NCBI GenBank assembly: GCA_029861675.1
Contig: JAOTYV010000007.1
Coordinates: 1 to 36,042, forward strand
Length of the DNA stretch: 36,042 bases
Direction: 5' to 3'
From: Alphaproteobacteria bacterium
GTDB taxonomy: Bacteria; Pseudomonadota; Alphaproteobacteria; UBA8366
Shown piece after piece: positions 8,336 through 17,713 of this stretch (position 1 is its first letter; every line of letters starts with the position of its first letter). The position numbers were made by a program, and so were the translations under genes. The notes below the pieces were generated by a model, which saw only the letters and a list, made by a program, of their open reading frames with translations, was not told where the DNA came from and searched no databases.

Positions 8336-8983
8336 ATGACGGAGCAGGACGAAGTGAAAAGGCATGAAGCGGGCGCGCCCGATTCCGAGGCGCCGGACGC
8401 CGCATCGGACGCCGATCAAGCGGATGCGGCAGCCGAAACGGCCGAGCAGGCGCTGGCGGCGGCTGCGGCGCAGCGGATCAAGGAGCTGGAGGCGGAGGTC
8501 GCGGAACTCAAGGATCGGGGCTTGCGCGCCCTGGCCGATGCGGAAAACACCCGGCGGCGGGCCCAGCGCGAAACCGCCGATGCCCGAAGATTCGGGGCGA
8601 GCGGCCTCGCCAAAGATCTCCTGAATGTATCCGACAATTTGCGGCGCGCGCTCGAAAGCGTTCCCGGCGATTTGCGCGAGAGCGAAGAACAGATCAACAA
8701 CCTGATGACCGGCGTGGAGATGGTCGAGAAGGAGCTGCACAGCGCTTTTGGCAAGAACGGCATTACCAAAATCGAGCCGCTGGGCGAGCCCTTCAACCAC
8801 GATCTGCACGAAGCGATGTATGAAGTCGAAGGCACCGGCAAGCCCGTGGGCACGGTGGTCGAGATGATGCAGCCGGGATTTCTGTTGCACGACCGGCTGC
8901 TGCGGCCGGCCAGGGTGGGCATCGCGAAGGGTCAGCCGGAGGCGCCGCCCGAGGGGGTCGAACGGGTCGATACGACCGCCTGA
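8336..8983 (+). CDS. grpE: Nucleotide exchange factor GrpE
   Basis: A 215-residue cochaperone that releases ADP from DnaK. An acidic, alanine-rich disordered start (about 1-45) leads into a long coiled coil (about 45-105: AAAQRIKELEAEVAELKDRG and LRALADAENTRRRAQRE). The C-terminal beta domain follows, with FGKNGITKIEPLGEPFNHDL HEAM and the signature GTVVEMMQPGFLLHDRLLRPARVGIAKG. It is probably expressed with hrcA, 75 nt upstream. The last 52 nt overlap, tail to tail, the 3' end of the DUF1848 gene on the other strand, so the two transcripts are convergent and complementary there. Confidence 0.96.
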   Translation: MTEQDEVKRHEAGAPDSEAPDAASDADQADAAAETAEQALAAAAAQRIKELEAEVAELKDRGLRALADAENTRRRAQRETADARRFGASGLAKDLLNVSDNLRRALESVPGDLRESEEQINNLMTGVEMVEKELHSAFGKNGITKIEPLGEPFNHDLHEAMYEVEGTGKPVGTVVEMMQPGFLLHDRLLRPARVGIAKGQPEAPPEGVERVDTTA

Positions 8984-9882
8984 CCGGCCGCGCCAGTGTC
9001 TGGCCGGGCCGGTGCGCTCAGAAAATCCCCGGCGGGATCATGGGCGCGGTTCTGTTGTTTCGCACGGTCTCGCGTCTGCACCGCATAGCAATAGACACAG
9101 CCCTGCGGGCAGCTGTCATAGGCGCCGATATCGCGGGCGGTATGGCAGAGACAATCCGGCCGGTTTCCCTTGACCGCCGCCGCAATCGGCCGTCCTGCGA
9201 GGTCGGACAGCCGCGCCGCGTCGACGCAGCGGGCGGGCGCCGCGCCGGGAACCACGAATTCAGCCTGGGCGCAGAGCCGGAGCGCCATGCCGTGCTCGGC
9301 GGCGCGCGCCGCCAATGCGGCGACCAGGGTCTTTTTTTCCGCCGCGTCCGGATCGTGCCAGGTAAAGCCGTGCCGCAGCGCCGCGGCCTCGAGGTTGCGC
9401 CGGGTCTTGCGGTAGATTTGTGCGAAGGAAATCACCACCTCGTCGGTCGTGCCGCGCAAGGCTTTCGCCAATCGCGTGAAATTGCGCCGGTGCCAATCGC
9501 CGCCGGTCAGGCTGGTGAACAGGATCGGATCGTAGCGCCACACCGCGGCGCGTGGGCCGAAGCGCTGCCGGAGCGTGTGCATTTCGGCAATTGCACGGGC
9601 GGCGGGCACCGTGCCGGCCTCCAGCGCCCGGGGGTATCCGGTGATGGTGTATTGCACCATGAAGGGCGCATGCGCCGCGACCGTGCCCAGATGGGCCGAC
9701 AACGGCGCGATATTGCGGGTCCACAGCACGAAACCGTCGATCGAGGCCGAATCCAGCGGTACGGTAATCGGTTTGGCGTTCCAAGGGTTGACCATGCGGC
9801 ACTGGCCGGCCGCGAGCCGGCGCAGGAACCAGGCGCTGTAAAAGGCTGGAATATCGGTTTTATAGCTGGCTGAAATGATCAT
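8932..9882 (-). CDS. DUF1848 family protein with C-terminal radical-SAM-like cysteine cluster
   Basis: A 316-residue protein matching the DUF1848 family in layout. It starts MIISASYKTDIPAFYSAWFL with GQCRMVNPWNAK. In the middle are FVLWTRNIAP, QYTITGYPRALE, VWRYDPILF and VVISFAQIYRKTRRNL. Near the C terminus come RPDCLCHTARDIGAYDSCPQ and GCVYCYA. Cys258, 262 and 265 form a CX3CX2C pattern like a radical SAM iron-sulfur site, with Cys244 and Cys246 nearby. In radical SAM enzymes this cluster is normally N-terminal, so this looks like a permuted order. Function is unknown. The gene sits inside the hrcA-grpE / dnaK-dnaJ chaperone region, divergent from dnaK and overlapping grpE by 52 nt. Confidence 0.8.
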   Translation of the reverse strand: MIISASYKTDIPAFYSAWFLRRLAAGQCRMVNPWNAKPITVPLDSASIDGFVLWTRNIAPLSAHLGTVAAHAPFMVQYTITGYPRALEAGTVPAARAIAEMHTLRQRFGPRAAVWRYDPILFTSLTGGDWHRRNFTRLAKALRGTTDEVVISFAQIYRKTRRNLEAAALRHGFTWHDPDAAEKKTLVAALAARAAEHGMALRLCAQAEFVVPGAAPARCVDAARLSDLAGRPIAAAVKGNRPDCLCHTARDIGAYDSCPQGCVYCYAVQTRDRAKQQNRAHDPAGDFLSAPARPDTGAAGQAVVSTRSTPSGGASG

Positions 9883-9996
9883 CTGACCCGCCCCGTCGGC
9901 AGTATAGTCCGATTGTGTTCGCCCGATCGGTCAAATCGCCGGAAAGCCGGGCGGGAAACGGTATGGCCACGAAGGCAATATTCGTTCGGATGAATT

Positions 9997-10025
9997 CTTG
10001 TACAGTGCGGTTTCCCTCCCTATAT
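9997..10025 (+). promoter_or_regulatory. RpoH (sigma-32) heat-shock promoter of dnaK
   Basis: CTTG at 9997-10000 is followed after exactly 18 nt by CCTATAT at 10019-10025. This matches the alphaproteobacterial RpoH consensus (CTTG, 17-18 nt, CYTATNT). Initiation near 10032 would give a dnaK leader of about 125 nt. The DUF1848 gene diverges from this spacer. Confidence 0.75.
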
Positions 10026-10156
10026 AGCCGGAAGAAGATAACCCAAACGTGATCAAAGGGGGCCCAGGTTTCGGCGCTGATGGTCAGGCCGACGAGCCGG
10101 AACGGTTGCATGATATTCCATTCCGCAAGGGTTCGCCGAATAGAAACGAGGATAAT

Positions 10157-12091
<1,935 letters not shown>

Positions 12092-12125
12092 GCGTCGCCG
12101 GATGATGCTGCGAAATCGGGACTAA

Positions 12126-12160
12126 CCGGAGCCTCCGGAAGCGCGCGACGCTTCGGGAGG
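12126..12160 (+). other. Strong hairpin in the dnaK-dnaJ spacer
   Basis: Positions 12132-12143 (CCTCCGGAAGCG) and 12149-12160 (CGCTTCGGGAGG) form a 12-bp stem with one mismatch around a 5-nt loop. CCGGAG (12126-12131) can alternatively pair with CTCCGG (12133-12138). No U-run follows, so it looks more like an RNA processing, stabilising or partial-attenuation element than a full terminator. Confidence 0.5.
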
Positions 12161-12182
12161 CTTCCGCCGTCAGGGGTGGTGG

Positions 12183-13310
12183 ATGGAAAAGCGTGACTAT
12201 TACGATGTCCTGGGCGTCGAACGCGGCGCCGACGCGGACGTCTTGAAAAAGGCGTACCGCAACCTCGCCATGCGCCATCATCCCGACCGCAATCCGGGGG
12301 ACACGGAAGCGGAAGCCCGCTTCAAGGAAGCCAACGAGGCGTATGAAGTCCTCAAGGACGATCAGAAGCGCGCCGCCTATGACCGGTTCGGCCATGCCGC
12401 CTTCGAGAATGGCGGCGCGGGCGGCGGACGGGCCGGCGGATTCGATTTTACCAGCGGCTTCTCGGACATTTTCGACGAGGTGTTCGGCGATTTCATGGGC
12501 GGGCGGCGCGGCCGGTCCAGCCGCGGCGCCGATCTGCGCTACAATCTCGACATCTCGCTGGAAGATTCGTTCCACGGGCGCAAGGTCGATATCCGGGTGC
12601 CGACGTCGGTTTCATGCGATTCCTGCGACGGGTCGGGCGCCGAGGGCGGCAGCGAGCCGACCACCTGCCCATCCTGCGGCGGCGCCGGCAAGGTGCACAG
12701 CCAGCAAGGGTTTTTCACGCTCGAGCGGACCTGCCCGACCTGCAACGGCCAGGGCCAGGTCATCGACCGGCCGTGCGAGGTCTGCAGCGGTTCCGGCCGG
12801 ACGCATCTGGAAAAGACGCTGTCCGTCAACATCCCCGCCGGGGTCGAGGACGGCACGCGGGTCCGGCTCGCGAATGAAGGCGAAGCCGGCCTCCGCGGTG
12901 CGCCGCCCGGCGATCTATATATCTTTTTGAGCCTCATGCCGCATCCGCTGTTCGAGCGCGAAGGCGCGGATATCTTCTGCACCGTACCGCTGCCGATGAC
13001 GACGGCGACGCTCGGTGGATCGATCGAAGTGCCGACGGTCGACGGATCGCGGGCCAAGGTATCGGTGCCCGAAGGCACCCAGACCGGCCAGCGGTTCCGG
13101 CTGCGCAACAAGGGCATGTCGGTGCTGAACAGCCGCGGCCGCGGCGACATGTATGTCGCGATGGTGATCGAGACGCCGGTCAATCTGACCCGGAAGCAGA
13201 AGGAAATGCTGCGCGATTTCGAGAAACAGGGCAGCGGCAAATCGCAGAGCCCGCAATCGGAAGGCTTCTTCACCCGCGTCAAGGAATTCTGGGAAGACCT
13301 GACCGACTAG
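12183..13310 (+). CDS. dnaJ: Chaperone protein DnaJ (Hsp40)
   Basis: A 375-residue class I J-protein. The J domain (1-70) has the HPD motif at 33-35 that triggers DnaK ATP hydrolysis. A Gly/Phe-rich segment (about 75-110: [17 protein letters not shown]) follows. The zinc-binding region has four CxxCxGxG repeats: [24 protein letters not shown] and CEVCSGSG. The C-terminal substrate-binding domain has [22 protein letters not shown] and [21 protein letters not shown]. It is full length for the family and co-oriented with dnaK, probably in the same heat-shock operon. A GGCCC/GGGCC hairpin at about 13325-13338 lies just past the stop but lacks a T-run. Confidence 0.98.
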   Translation: MEKRDYYDVLGVERGADADVLKKAYRNLAMRHHPDRNPGDTEAEARFKEANEAYEVLKDDQKRAAYDRFGHAAFENGGAGGGRAGGFDFTSGFSDIFDEVFGDFMGGRRGRSSRGADLRYNLDISLEDSFHGRKVDIRVPTSVSCDSCDGSGAEGGSEPTTCPSCGGAGKVHSQQGFFTLERTCPTCNGQGQVIDRPCEVCSGSGRTHLEKTLSVNIPAGVEDGTRVRLANEGEAGLRGAPPGDLYIFLSLMPHPLFEREGADIFCTVPLPMTTATLGGSIEVPTVDGSRAKVSVPEGTQTGQRFRLRNKGMSVLNSRGRGDMYVAMVIETPVNLTRKQKEMLRDFEKQGSGKSQSPQSEGFFTRVKEFWEDLTD

Positions 13311-13481
13311 ATTCAATTCGGATCGGCCCCGGCGGGCCTCGTCCCGCATCCTCACTGTTTTGATTTTCTCCCTCGCGCGCGTAGCGGGCCGTCCGGCGAT
13401 CCGCTATACCGAAACAGGCGCTTGACCGCGGTCGGCGGCGCTGGCGCTGATGCGCATGATGAATGATCGAGGAAAACCGAG

Positions 13482-14297
13482 ATGGTGGATGACATGAAAA
13501 TCGGCGTGGTCGGCTGCGCCGGCCGCATGGGACAAATGGTGGTCCGTCAGATCACGGAGACCGAAGGCTGCGTTGTCGCCGGCGGCACCGAACCGGCGGG
13601 CAACCCGGCGGTCGGCGCCGATATCGGCACGCTGGCCGGGCTCGAGCCGTTCGGCGTTCTGGTAACCGACGATCCGGCGGCGATGATCGCCGCCGTCGAC
13701 GCGGTCATCGACTTCACGGTCCCGGCGGCGACTGCGGAGCATGCGCGCCTGGCCGCCCAGGCAGAGGCGGTTCTGGTCGCCGGCACGACCGGCCTGGACG
13801 CGAAACAGGAAGAGGCGGTCACGCTGGCGGCGCGGCACGTTCCCGTGATCCGGGCACCCAATTTCAGCATCGGCGTCACCTTGCTGCTGGCCCTGACCGA
13901 GCAGGTCGCGGGCATTCTCGGCCCGGATTACGATATCGAAGTGGTCGAAATGCATCACCGGCACAAGGTGGACGCGCCGTCGGGCACGGCGATCGGGCTG
14001 GGCGAGGCGGCGGCGGCGGGCCGGGGCGTCGATCTCGACGCGGTGCGCAAATCCGGGCGCGACGGCCATACGGGCGCGCGGCCGTCCGGCGAAATCGGTT
14101 TCGCCACGCTGCGCGGCGGCGATGTGGTCGGCGACCATACGGTGGTGTTTGCCGGTGAGGGCGAACGCCTCGAGCTGACGCACAAGGCGGCGAGCCGTCA
14201 GGTCTTCGCCGCCGGCGCGGTGCGCGCCGCCCTGTGGGGGCGCGGCCGGCCGGCCGGGCTGTATTCGATGAAGCATGTCTTAGGCTTCGCCGACTGA
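13482..14297 (+). CDS. dapB: 4-hydroxy-tetrahydrodipicolinate reductase
   Basis: A 271-residue enzyme of the diaminopimelate/lysine pathway that reduces 4-hydroxy-tetrahydrodipicolinate with NAD(P)H. It supplies cell-wall diaminopimelate. The nucleotide-binding loop is GVVGCAGRMGQ (9-18). FTVPAATAEHARLA and APNFSIGVTLL follow. The catalytic/substrate-binding stretch EMHHRHKVDAPSGTA has His158, His159 and Lys162. ELTHKAASRQVFAAGAVRAA near the C terminus is also typical. Two in-frame ATGs, at 13482 and 13494, are possible. I took the first, which has GAGG about 10 nt upstream. Its place directly after dnaKJ is common in alphaproteobacteria, although a 171-nt spacer separates it from dnaJ. Confidence 0.97.
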   Translation: MVDDMKIGVVGCAGRMGQMVVRQITETEGCVVAGGTEPAGNPAVGADIGTLAGLEPFGVLVTDDPAAMIAAVDAVIDFTVPAATAEHARLAAQAEAVLVAGTTGLDAKQEEAVTLAARHVPVIRAPNFSIGVTLLLALTEQVAGILGPDYDIEVVEMHHRHKVDAPSGTAIGLGEAAAAGRGVDLDAVRKSGRDGHTGARPSGEIGFATLRGGDVVGDHTVVFAGEGERLELTHKAASRQVFAAGAVRAALWGRGRPAGLYSMKHVLGFAD

Positions 14298-14312
14298 GCG
14301 CCGGCCCGGCCG

Positions 14313-14840
14313 TTAGCCTGCGATGGACGGACTCCATCGCGTCCGCCAGGAATCGATCGCGGCGCGGAGGGCTTCGGCGACCTCGAACCGCTCGCCGGGG
14401 CTCAGGAATGCGCCGATCACCAGCGCGTTGCCGTGGCTCGACAGGGTCAGCCGGCAGTCGTGATCGGCCGGTGCGTCGACGTTGACCCGCACCCAGGTCG
14501 GCTCGAACCGCCACTGCCCGACCTCGCCCGCCGCGCCGAAGCGCCGCACTTCCAAATGCCGTTCCGTCAGGCGCACGCGTTCGTAGGCCCGTCCGGCGCG
14601 GTAGTTCAGGCGGAATGCGACGAACAGCAGCAGGAATTCGAGACCGCCGAAGCCGAGCACGGGCCACGCGCCGGCGATCATGAAGATCACTCCGATGGCC
14701 ATCACCGATCCGCCGGCCAATGTCATCAAGACGCGGAAGCCGAACCGGCCGAGGCTCCTGTTCGGGCGCAGGGTGGCGTCGAAAAAGACCCGCTCGTCGG
14801 CCGGCCCGCAGGGTGCTGTGGCGGAACGTTCATTGGTCAT
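14313..14840 (-). CDS. DUF2244 family membrane protein
   Basis: A 175-residue protein of the DUF2244 type. The start FFDATLRPNRSLGRFGFRVL is followed by two adjacent membrane segments (about residues 38-58 and 60-77: LMTLAGGSVMAIGVIFMIAG and LGFGGLEFLLLFVAFRL). A cytoplasmic-looking domain of about 95 residues with alternating strands follows, ending in a helix (PGERFEVAEALRAAIDSW). Function is unknown for the family. It is convergent with dapB (15-nt gap) and divergent from nth (101-nt gap). In alphaproteobacteria DUF2244 genes are often found beside nth, which fits here. Confidence 0.85.
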   Translation of the reverse strand: MTNERSATAPCGPADERVFFDATLRPNRSLGRFGFRVLMTLAGGSVMAIGVIFMIAGAWPVLGFGGLEFLLLFVAFRLNYRAGRAYERVRLTERHLEVRRFGAAGEVGQWRFEPTWVRVNVDAPADHDCRLTLSSHGNALVIGAFLSPGERFEVAEALRAAIDSWRTRWSPSIAG

Positions 14841-14941
14841 CGCAATACGGAGAATATGGTTCCGCCTGGCGCCCTGTCCAGATGCCGGCGCAGGGTGCGG
14901 CGCCCTTGGCGTTGCCCGGCGGTCCGGCTACTCTTCCGGCC

Positions 14942-15574
14942 ATGAAAAAAGATCAGATCGAAGAATTTTTTCGCCGGCTCGAGGCGGAGCGGCCGGACCC
15001 GAAGGGCGAATTGGACTACACCAACCCCTTTACCCTGCTGGTCGCGGTCGTGCTGTCGGCGCAGGCCACCGACATCGGCGTGAACAAGGCGACCGGACCG
15101 CTGTTCGCGGTCGCCGACACGCCGGAAAAGATGCTGGCTCTGGGGGAGACCAAGCTGCGCGGTTATATCAAGACCATCGGGCTCTTCAACACCAAGGCCA
15201 AGAACGTCATCAAGCTGAGTCAGCAACTGCTGGCCGATCACGACGGCGTGGTGCCGCGCGACCGGGCCGCCCTGGAGGCGCTGGCCGGGGTTGGCCGCAA
15301 GACCGCAAATGTGGTGCTGAACATCGCCTTCGGCGAACCGACCATCGCGGTCGACACCCATATTTTCCGGATCGGCAACCGCACCGGCCTGGCGCCGGGC
15401 AAAGACGTTCTCGCCGTGGAGAAAAAGCTCGAGAAGCGGGTGCCGCCCGCCTATCGGCTGCATGCGCACCATTGGCTGATCTTGCACGGCCGCTATGTGT
15501 GCAAGGCGCGCAAGCCGGAATGTCCCGCATGCGTGGTCCAGGATCTCTGTCGATTTAAGGCGAAGACCCTGTGA
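14942..15574 (+). CDS. nth: Endonuclease III (DNA glycosylase/AP lyase)
   Basis: A 210-residue base-excision-repair enzyme that removes oxidised pyrimidines and nicks abasic DNA. The helix-hairpin-helix LAGVGRKTANVVLN carries the catalytic Lys120, and VDTHIFR carries Asp138. Both have the same numbering as in E. coli. The 4Fe-4S cluster ligands CX6CX2CX5C are Cys187, 194, 197 and 203. The ATG at 14942 gives a family-standard length. Upstream in-frame codons would run into the divergent DUF2244 gene. A structured repeat element begins 4 nt after the stop. Confidence 0.97.
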   Translation: MKKDQIEEFFRRLEAERPDPKGELDYTNPFTLLVAVVLSAQATDIGVNKATGPLFAVADTPEKMLALGETKLRGYIKTIGLFNTKAKNVIKLSQQLLADHDGVVPRDRAALEALAGVGRKTANVVLNIAFGEPTIAVDTHIFRIGNRTGLAPGKDVLAVEKKLEKRVPPAYRLHAHHWLILHGRYVCKARKPECPACVVQDLCRFKAKTL

Positions 15575-15578
15575 ACGC

Positions 15579-15698
15579 CTAGACCATTTCTTGTTCAAAT
15601 CGAACCAAGTGATCGAATCAAGTGAAATGGCCTATCTCTTTGTTTTTACGCAAATACGTCGTCGCGAACCGTTTCGGTTCGCTCGGGATTTGCTCTAG
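15579..15698. repeat. 120-bp structured repeat element with imperfect terminal inverted repeats
   Basis: An AT-richer stretch between nth and the small lipoprotein gene. It starts CTAGACCATTTC and ends GATTTGCTCTAG, inverted ends that match at 9 of 12 positions. Inside, CCATTTC (15584-15590) pairs with GAAATGG (15624-15630) around two tandem 13-bp units (15599-15611 and 15612-15624, one substitution). A second, perfect 8-bp hairpin follows at 15664-15682. The right-hand 34 bp recur at 20087-20120. It resembles a small non-coding palindromic repeat or MITE-like element. The family is not identified. Confidence 0.6.
15664..15697. repeat. Palindromic repeat core, copy 1
   Basis: GCGAACCG-TTT-CGGTTCGC is a perfect 8-bp hairpin followed by TCGGGATTTGCTCTA. 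It matches copy 2 at 20087-20120 at 31 of 34 positions. It forms the right end of the larger 120-bp element. Confidence 0.8.
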
Positions 15699-15720
15699 GG
15701 TGGCCGAAAAGACCGCCGTG

Positions 15721-16230
15721 TCAGCCCGCCGGTCGTGTCCGCCGTTTGAGCCGCATCCGCGAAAAGCATCGGTCGATCGGTTCGGCGCCATGGCCGCGGC
15801 GCCGCAATTCGACATGCTCGACACGGCTGTTTTCACCGGTTTCATAGAGGAAGAGATCGAGCACGCAGTGCTTCGCGCGGTATTGCCAGACCTGCGCCGG
15901 GCCGTCGCGGCGCACGAAGTCCGGCGCACCGAGGATCGGCAGCAGCCGGTCCGGCCCGAAACCGACAAAATCCTTTGCGTCGTATCGCGCGGACAGCAGG
16001 GCTTCGCGCCCGCGCTGCGACAACGGGTCGCCGGCATCCCGTGAACCGTCGCCATCGGCGGTGCTGGCCGATCGGAGCGCTTCCCGCGCTTCGTCGGACA
16101 GCGGCGGGCTGGCGGCCGCTTCCTGCGGCGCACCATTGTCGCCATTCTGGGCAATCGTGTCGCAGCCGCCGAGCAGCAGCAGTGAAAGTCCCAACGCACG
16201 CCCAAGGCCGAGCACTGACGTCTTACGCAC
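15721..16230 (-). CDS. Small predicted lipoprotein (BamE/SmpA-like C-terminal part), unassigned
   Basis: A 169-residue protein with a GTG start. The hydrophobic N terminus LGRALGLSLLLLGGC ends in a lipobox with Cys23. A low-complexity acidic/serine linker runs to about residue 80. The conserved-looking part FVGFGPDRLLPILGAPDFVR RDGPAQVWQYRAKHCVLDLF LYE resembles SmpA/BamE-like domains, which often carry LGxPxxxRxxxPxxxWxY. I do not recognise a specific family, and the outer-membrane location is inferred from the lipobox. The GTG overlaps the bactofilin stop by 8 nt (GTGCGTAA), so the two genes are translationally coupled. Confidence 0.72.
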   Translation of the reverse strand: MRKTSVLGLGRALGLSLLLLGGCDTIAQNGDNGAPQEAAASPPLSDEAREALRSASTADGDGSRDAGDPLSQRGREALLSARYDAKDFVGFGPDRLLPILGAPDFVRRDGPAQVWQYRAKHCVLDLFLYETGENSRVEHVELRRRGHGAEPIDRCFSRMRLKRRTRPAG

Positions 16231-16753
16231 TGATGTCGGTCTCTTTTTCCAACGGCCGAGTGGCCGGCGTGGCGGGGTCCGCCGCCAATTCGTCGCCGAA
16301 ATCCGCGGACAACACGCGCCCGGAGACGGAAGCGTCCGTGATCATTTGGACGTCGCCGGCAATCTGGCCGCCGCGCTCGATTTCCAGCTCGGCATAACGG
16401 ATGCGGCCGTGGACCCGGCCGGTGCGCCGGATCAGCAGGCGGCCGCGAACCAAGAGCTCGCCATCGAATTGACCTTTGATTTCAGCGGTTTCGATTTCGA
16501 CCGTCCCTTCGAAGGCGCCGCTTTCGCTGATTTCAAAACGCCGGCTGTCGAACAGCGACGCCTTGACCTTGCCTTCAACGACCAGGATGTCGCAATCGGT
16601 GATTTCACCGGAAAGCGAGATATCGCGCCCGACCACCAGCTTTTTGTTCGATTCGCTGTGCAGGCTGTCATTTTGACCGCCGCCAGGCATGCTGACGACC
16701 CGGCGAGACAATTCCGATGGATACTGAGGCGGTGGTTTTCTCTCTTCGGCCAT
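16223..16753 (-). CDS. Bactofilin (polymer-forming cytoskeletal protein)
   Basis: A 176-residue bactofilin (DUF583). An unstructured proline-containing N terminus (about 1-40) precedes a beta-helical core with regularly spaced G-x-I/V turns: KKLVVGRDISLSGEITDCDI, LVVEGKVKASLFDSRRFEIS, GAFEGTVEIETAEIKGQFDG and LLVRGRLLIRRTGRVHGRIR. Bactofilins polymerise without nucleotide on the inner membrane and localise cell-wall enzymes, stalk or polar proteins. The ATG at 16753 has AGGGA 6 nt upstream. A TATACT box lies at 16832-16837 on this strand, a possible -10 element. The downstream lipoprotein overlaps it by 8 nt, which may hint at a shared envelope role. Confidence 0.92.
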   Translation of the reverse strand: MAEERKPPPQYPSELSRRVVSMPGGGQNDSLHSESNKKLVVGRDISLSGEITDCDILVVEGKVKASLFDSRRFEISESGAFEGTVEIETAEIKGQFDGELLVRGRLLIRRTGRVHGRIRYAELEIERGGQIAGDVQMITDASVSGRVLSADFGDELAADPATPATRPLEKETDISA

Positions 16754-16867
16754 GATTGATCCCTGTGATTTGTTGGCGGAGGGAGACCTCACCCGCCCCG
16801 CAGGCCTCTTCTTCGAAGGCATTCTGTGGTCAGTATACGTCTTTTCGCCGCGGCAACCAGAACTTCG

Positions 16868-17602
16868 TCACGCGGGCCGAATATTTGCCGCCGTCTCATC
16901 CCGACCCGGCAATGCTTGAAAGACGTGCAACATAAACGCGGTGCCGAGCACCGGCGTCAGCAGGTTGAGCAAGGGGATCGTCATCAGCAGCACGAGAATC
17001 ATGCCGCTCAGCATGAGCCGGCCGCGATGACGCCGCCGCAATTGCCTGGCCGGCGCCGGGTCGAGACGCCGATAGGCCACCAGCTCGAAATATTCGCGGC
17101 TCACCAGATACCCGTTGACCACGTAGAACAGCACCACATTCAGCGGCGGCAGAAAGATCAGCAGAATATAAAACGGCAGCGCCAGCAGATTCACGAGAAT
17201 GACGACGCCCGCGAATTTCACCGTATTCATGACGGTTTCGGACAGGGTTTGGTGGCGCGCCGCGGGCAACCCTGGATAGTGCCGCGCCTCGACTGCTTCG
17301 GCGACCGTATCGAGGAAGAATCCGACCACCACCGTGACCACGGCGGGAAACAGCATCAGCGTGAGGATTAGCAGGCTGCCGACGAACAGAAATCCGGCCA
17401 GCCAGTCGAAAAACTCGCCCAGCCATTCCTGCAGCCACGACAGCCCCGGCACCGCATCCGCCGGAATGATCGTGACCAGAAACCAGAGTCCGACCCAGAG
17501 ACCGGCGAAGACCAGCAAGGACAGCAAGACGCTGAACCAGATAACGCGCCGAAGCCTGGGATCACCGAGCTGCGATACGGCTTTCATGAAATAGCCCAGC
17601 AT
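16868..17602 (-). CDS. EI24/CysZ-like integral membrane protein
   Basis: A 244-residue protein with about five or six hydrophobic segments: SVLLSLLVFAGLWVGLWFLV, FLFVGSLLILTLMLFPAVVT, FAGVVILVNLLALPFYILLI, FLPPLNVVLFYVVNGYLVSR and LMLSGMILVLLMTIPLLNLL. The NGYLVSREYFELVAYRR stretch and overall layout match the EI24-domain family. That family includes the sulfate transporter CysZ, but many alphaproteobacterial members have no known substrate and no sulfur-metabolism neighbours are visible here. GAGAGG lies 4 nt before the ATG at 17602. It runs in the same direction as the bactofilin, with 114 nt between them. Confidence 0.82.
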   Translation of the reverse strand: MLGYFMKAVSQLGDPRLRRVIWFSVLLSLLVFAGLWVGLWFLVTIIPADAVPGLSWLQEWLGEFFDWLAGFLFVGSLLILTLMLFPAVVTVVVGFFLDTVAEAVEARHYPGLPAARHQTLSETVMNTVKFAGVVILVNLLALPFYILLIFLPPLNVVLFYVVNGYLVSREYFELVAYRRLDPAPARQLRRRHRGRLMLSGMILVLLMTIPLLNLLTPVLGTAFMLHVFQALPGRDETAANIRPA

Positions 17603-17637
17603 TTTACCTCTCTCGCGGTCGGTGCCGGCGGCATGGG

Positions 17638-17665
17638 TTGCGGGTCGAGCCGCCGAGGCTATACT
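17638..17665 (+). promoter_or_regulatory. Candidate promoter of the PfkB-family kinase gene
   Basis: TATACT at 17660-17665 is a good -10 box. TTGCGG at 17638-17643, 16 nt upstream, is a weak -35 box. Both lie in the 111-nt divergent spacer, about 50 nt before the kinase start. Confidence 0.38.
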
Positions 17666-17713
17666 CGCCGCCCAGTCAACGGCAAGGGGCGGCAGACGCC
17701 GAGATGATCAAAT

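Noticed and set aside
9901..9934. TTGACC and TATACT on the minus strand as a promoter for the DUF1848 gene
   Set aside because: The spacing is 22 nt, too long for a standard promoter, although the TATACT alone may be a -10 element.
13324..13338. GGCCC-CGGC-GGGCC hairpin as a dnaJ terminator
   Set aside because: It has only 5 bp and no adjacent T-run, so it is too weak to call.
15622..16044. A 140-codon + strand frame starting inside the repeat element
   Set aside because: Its body is antisense to the small lipoprotein, which has a signal peptide, lipobox and coupling to the bactofilin. The frame's start comes from the non-coding repeat.
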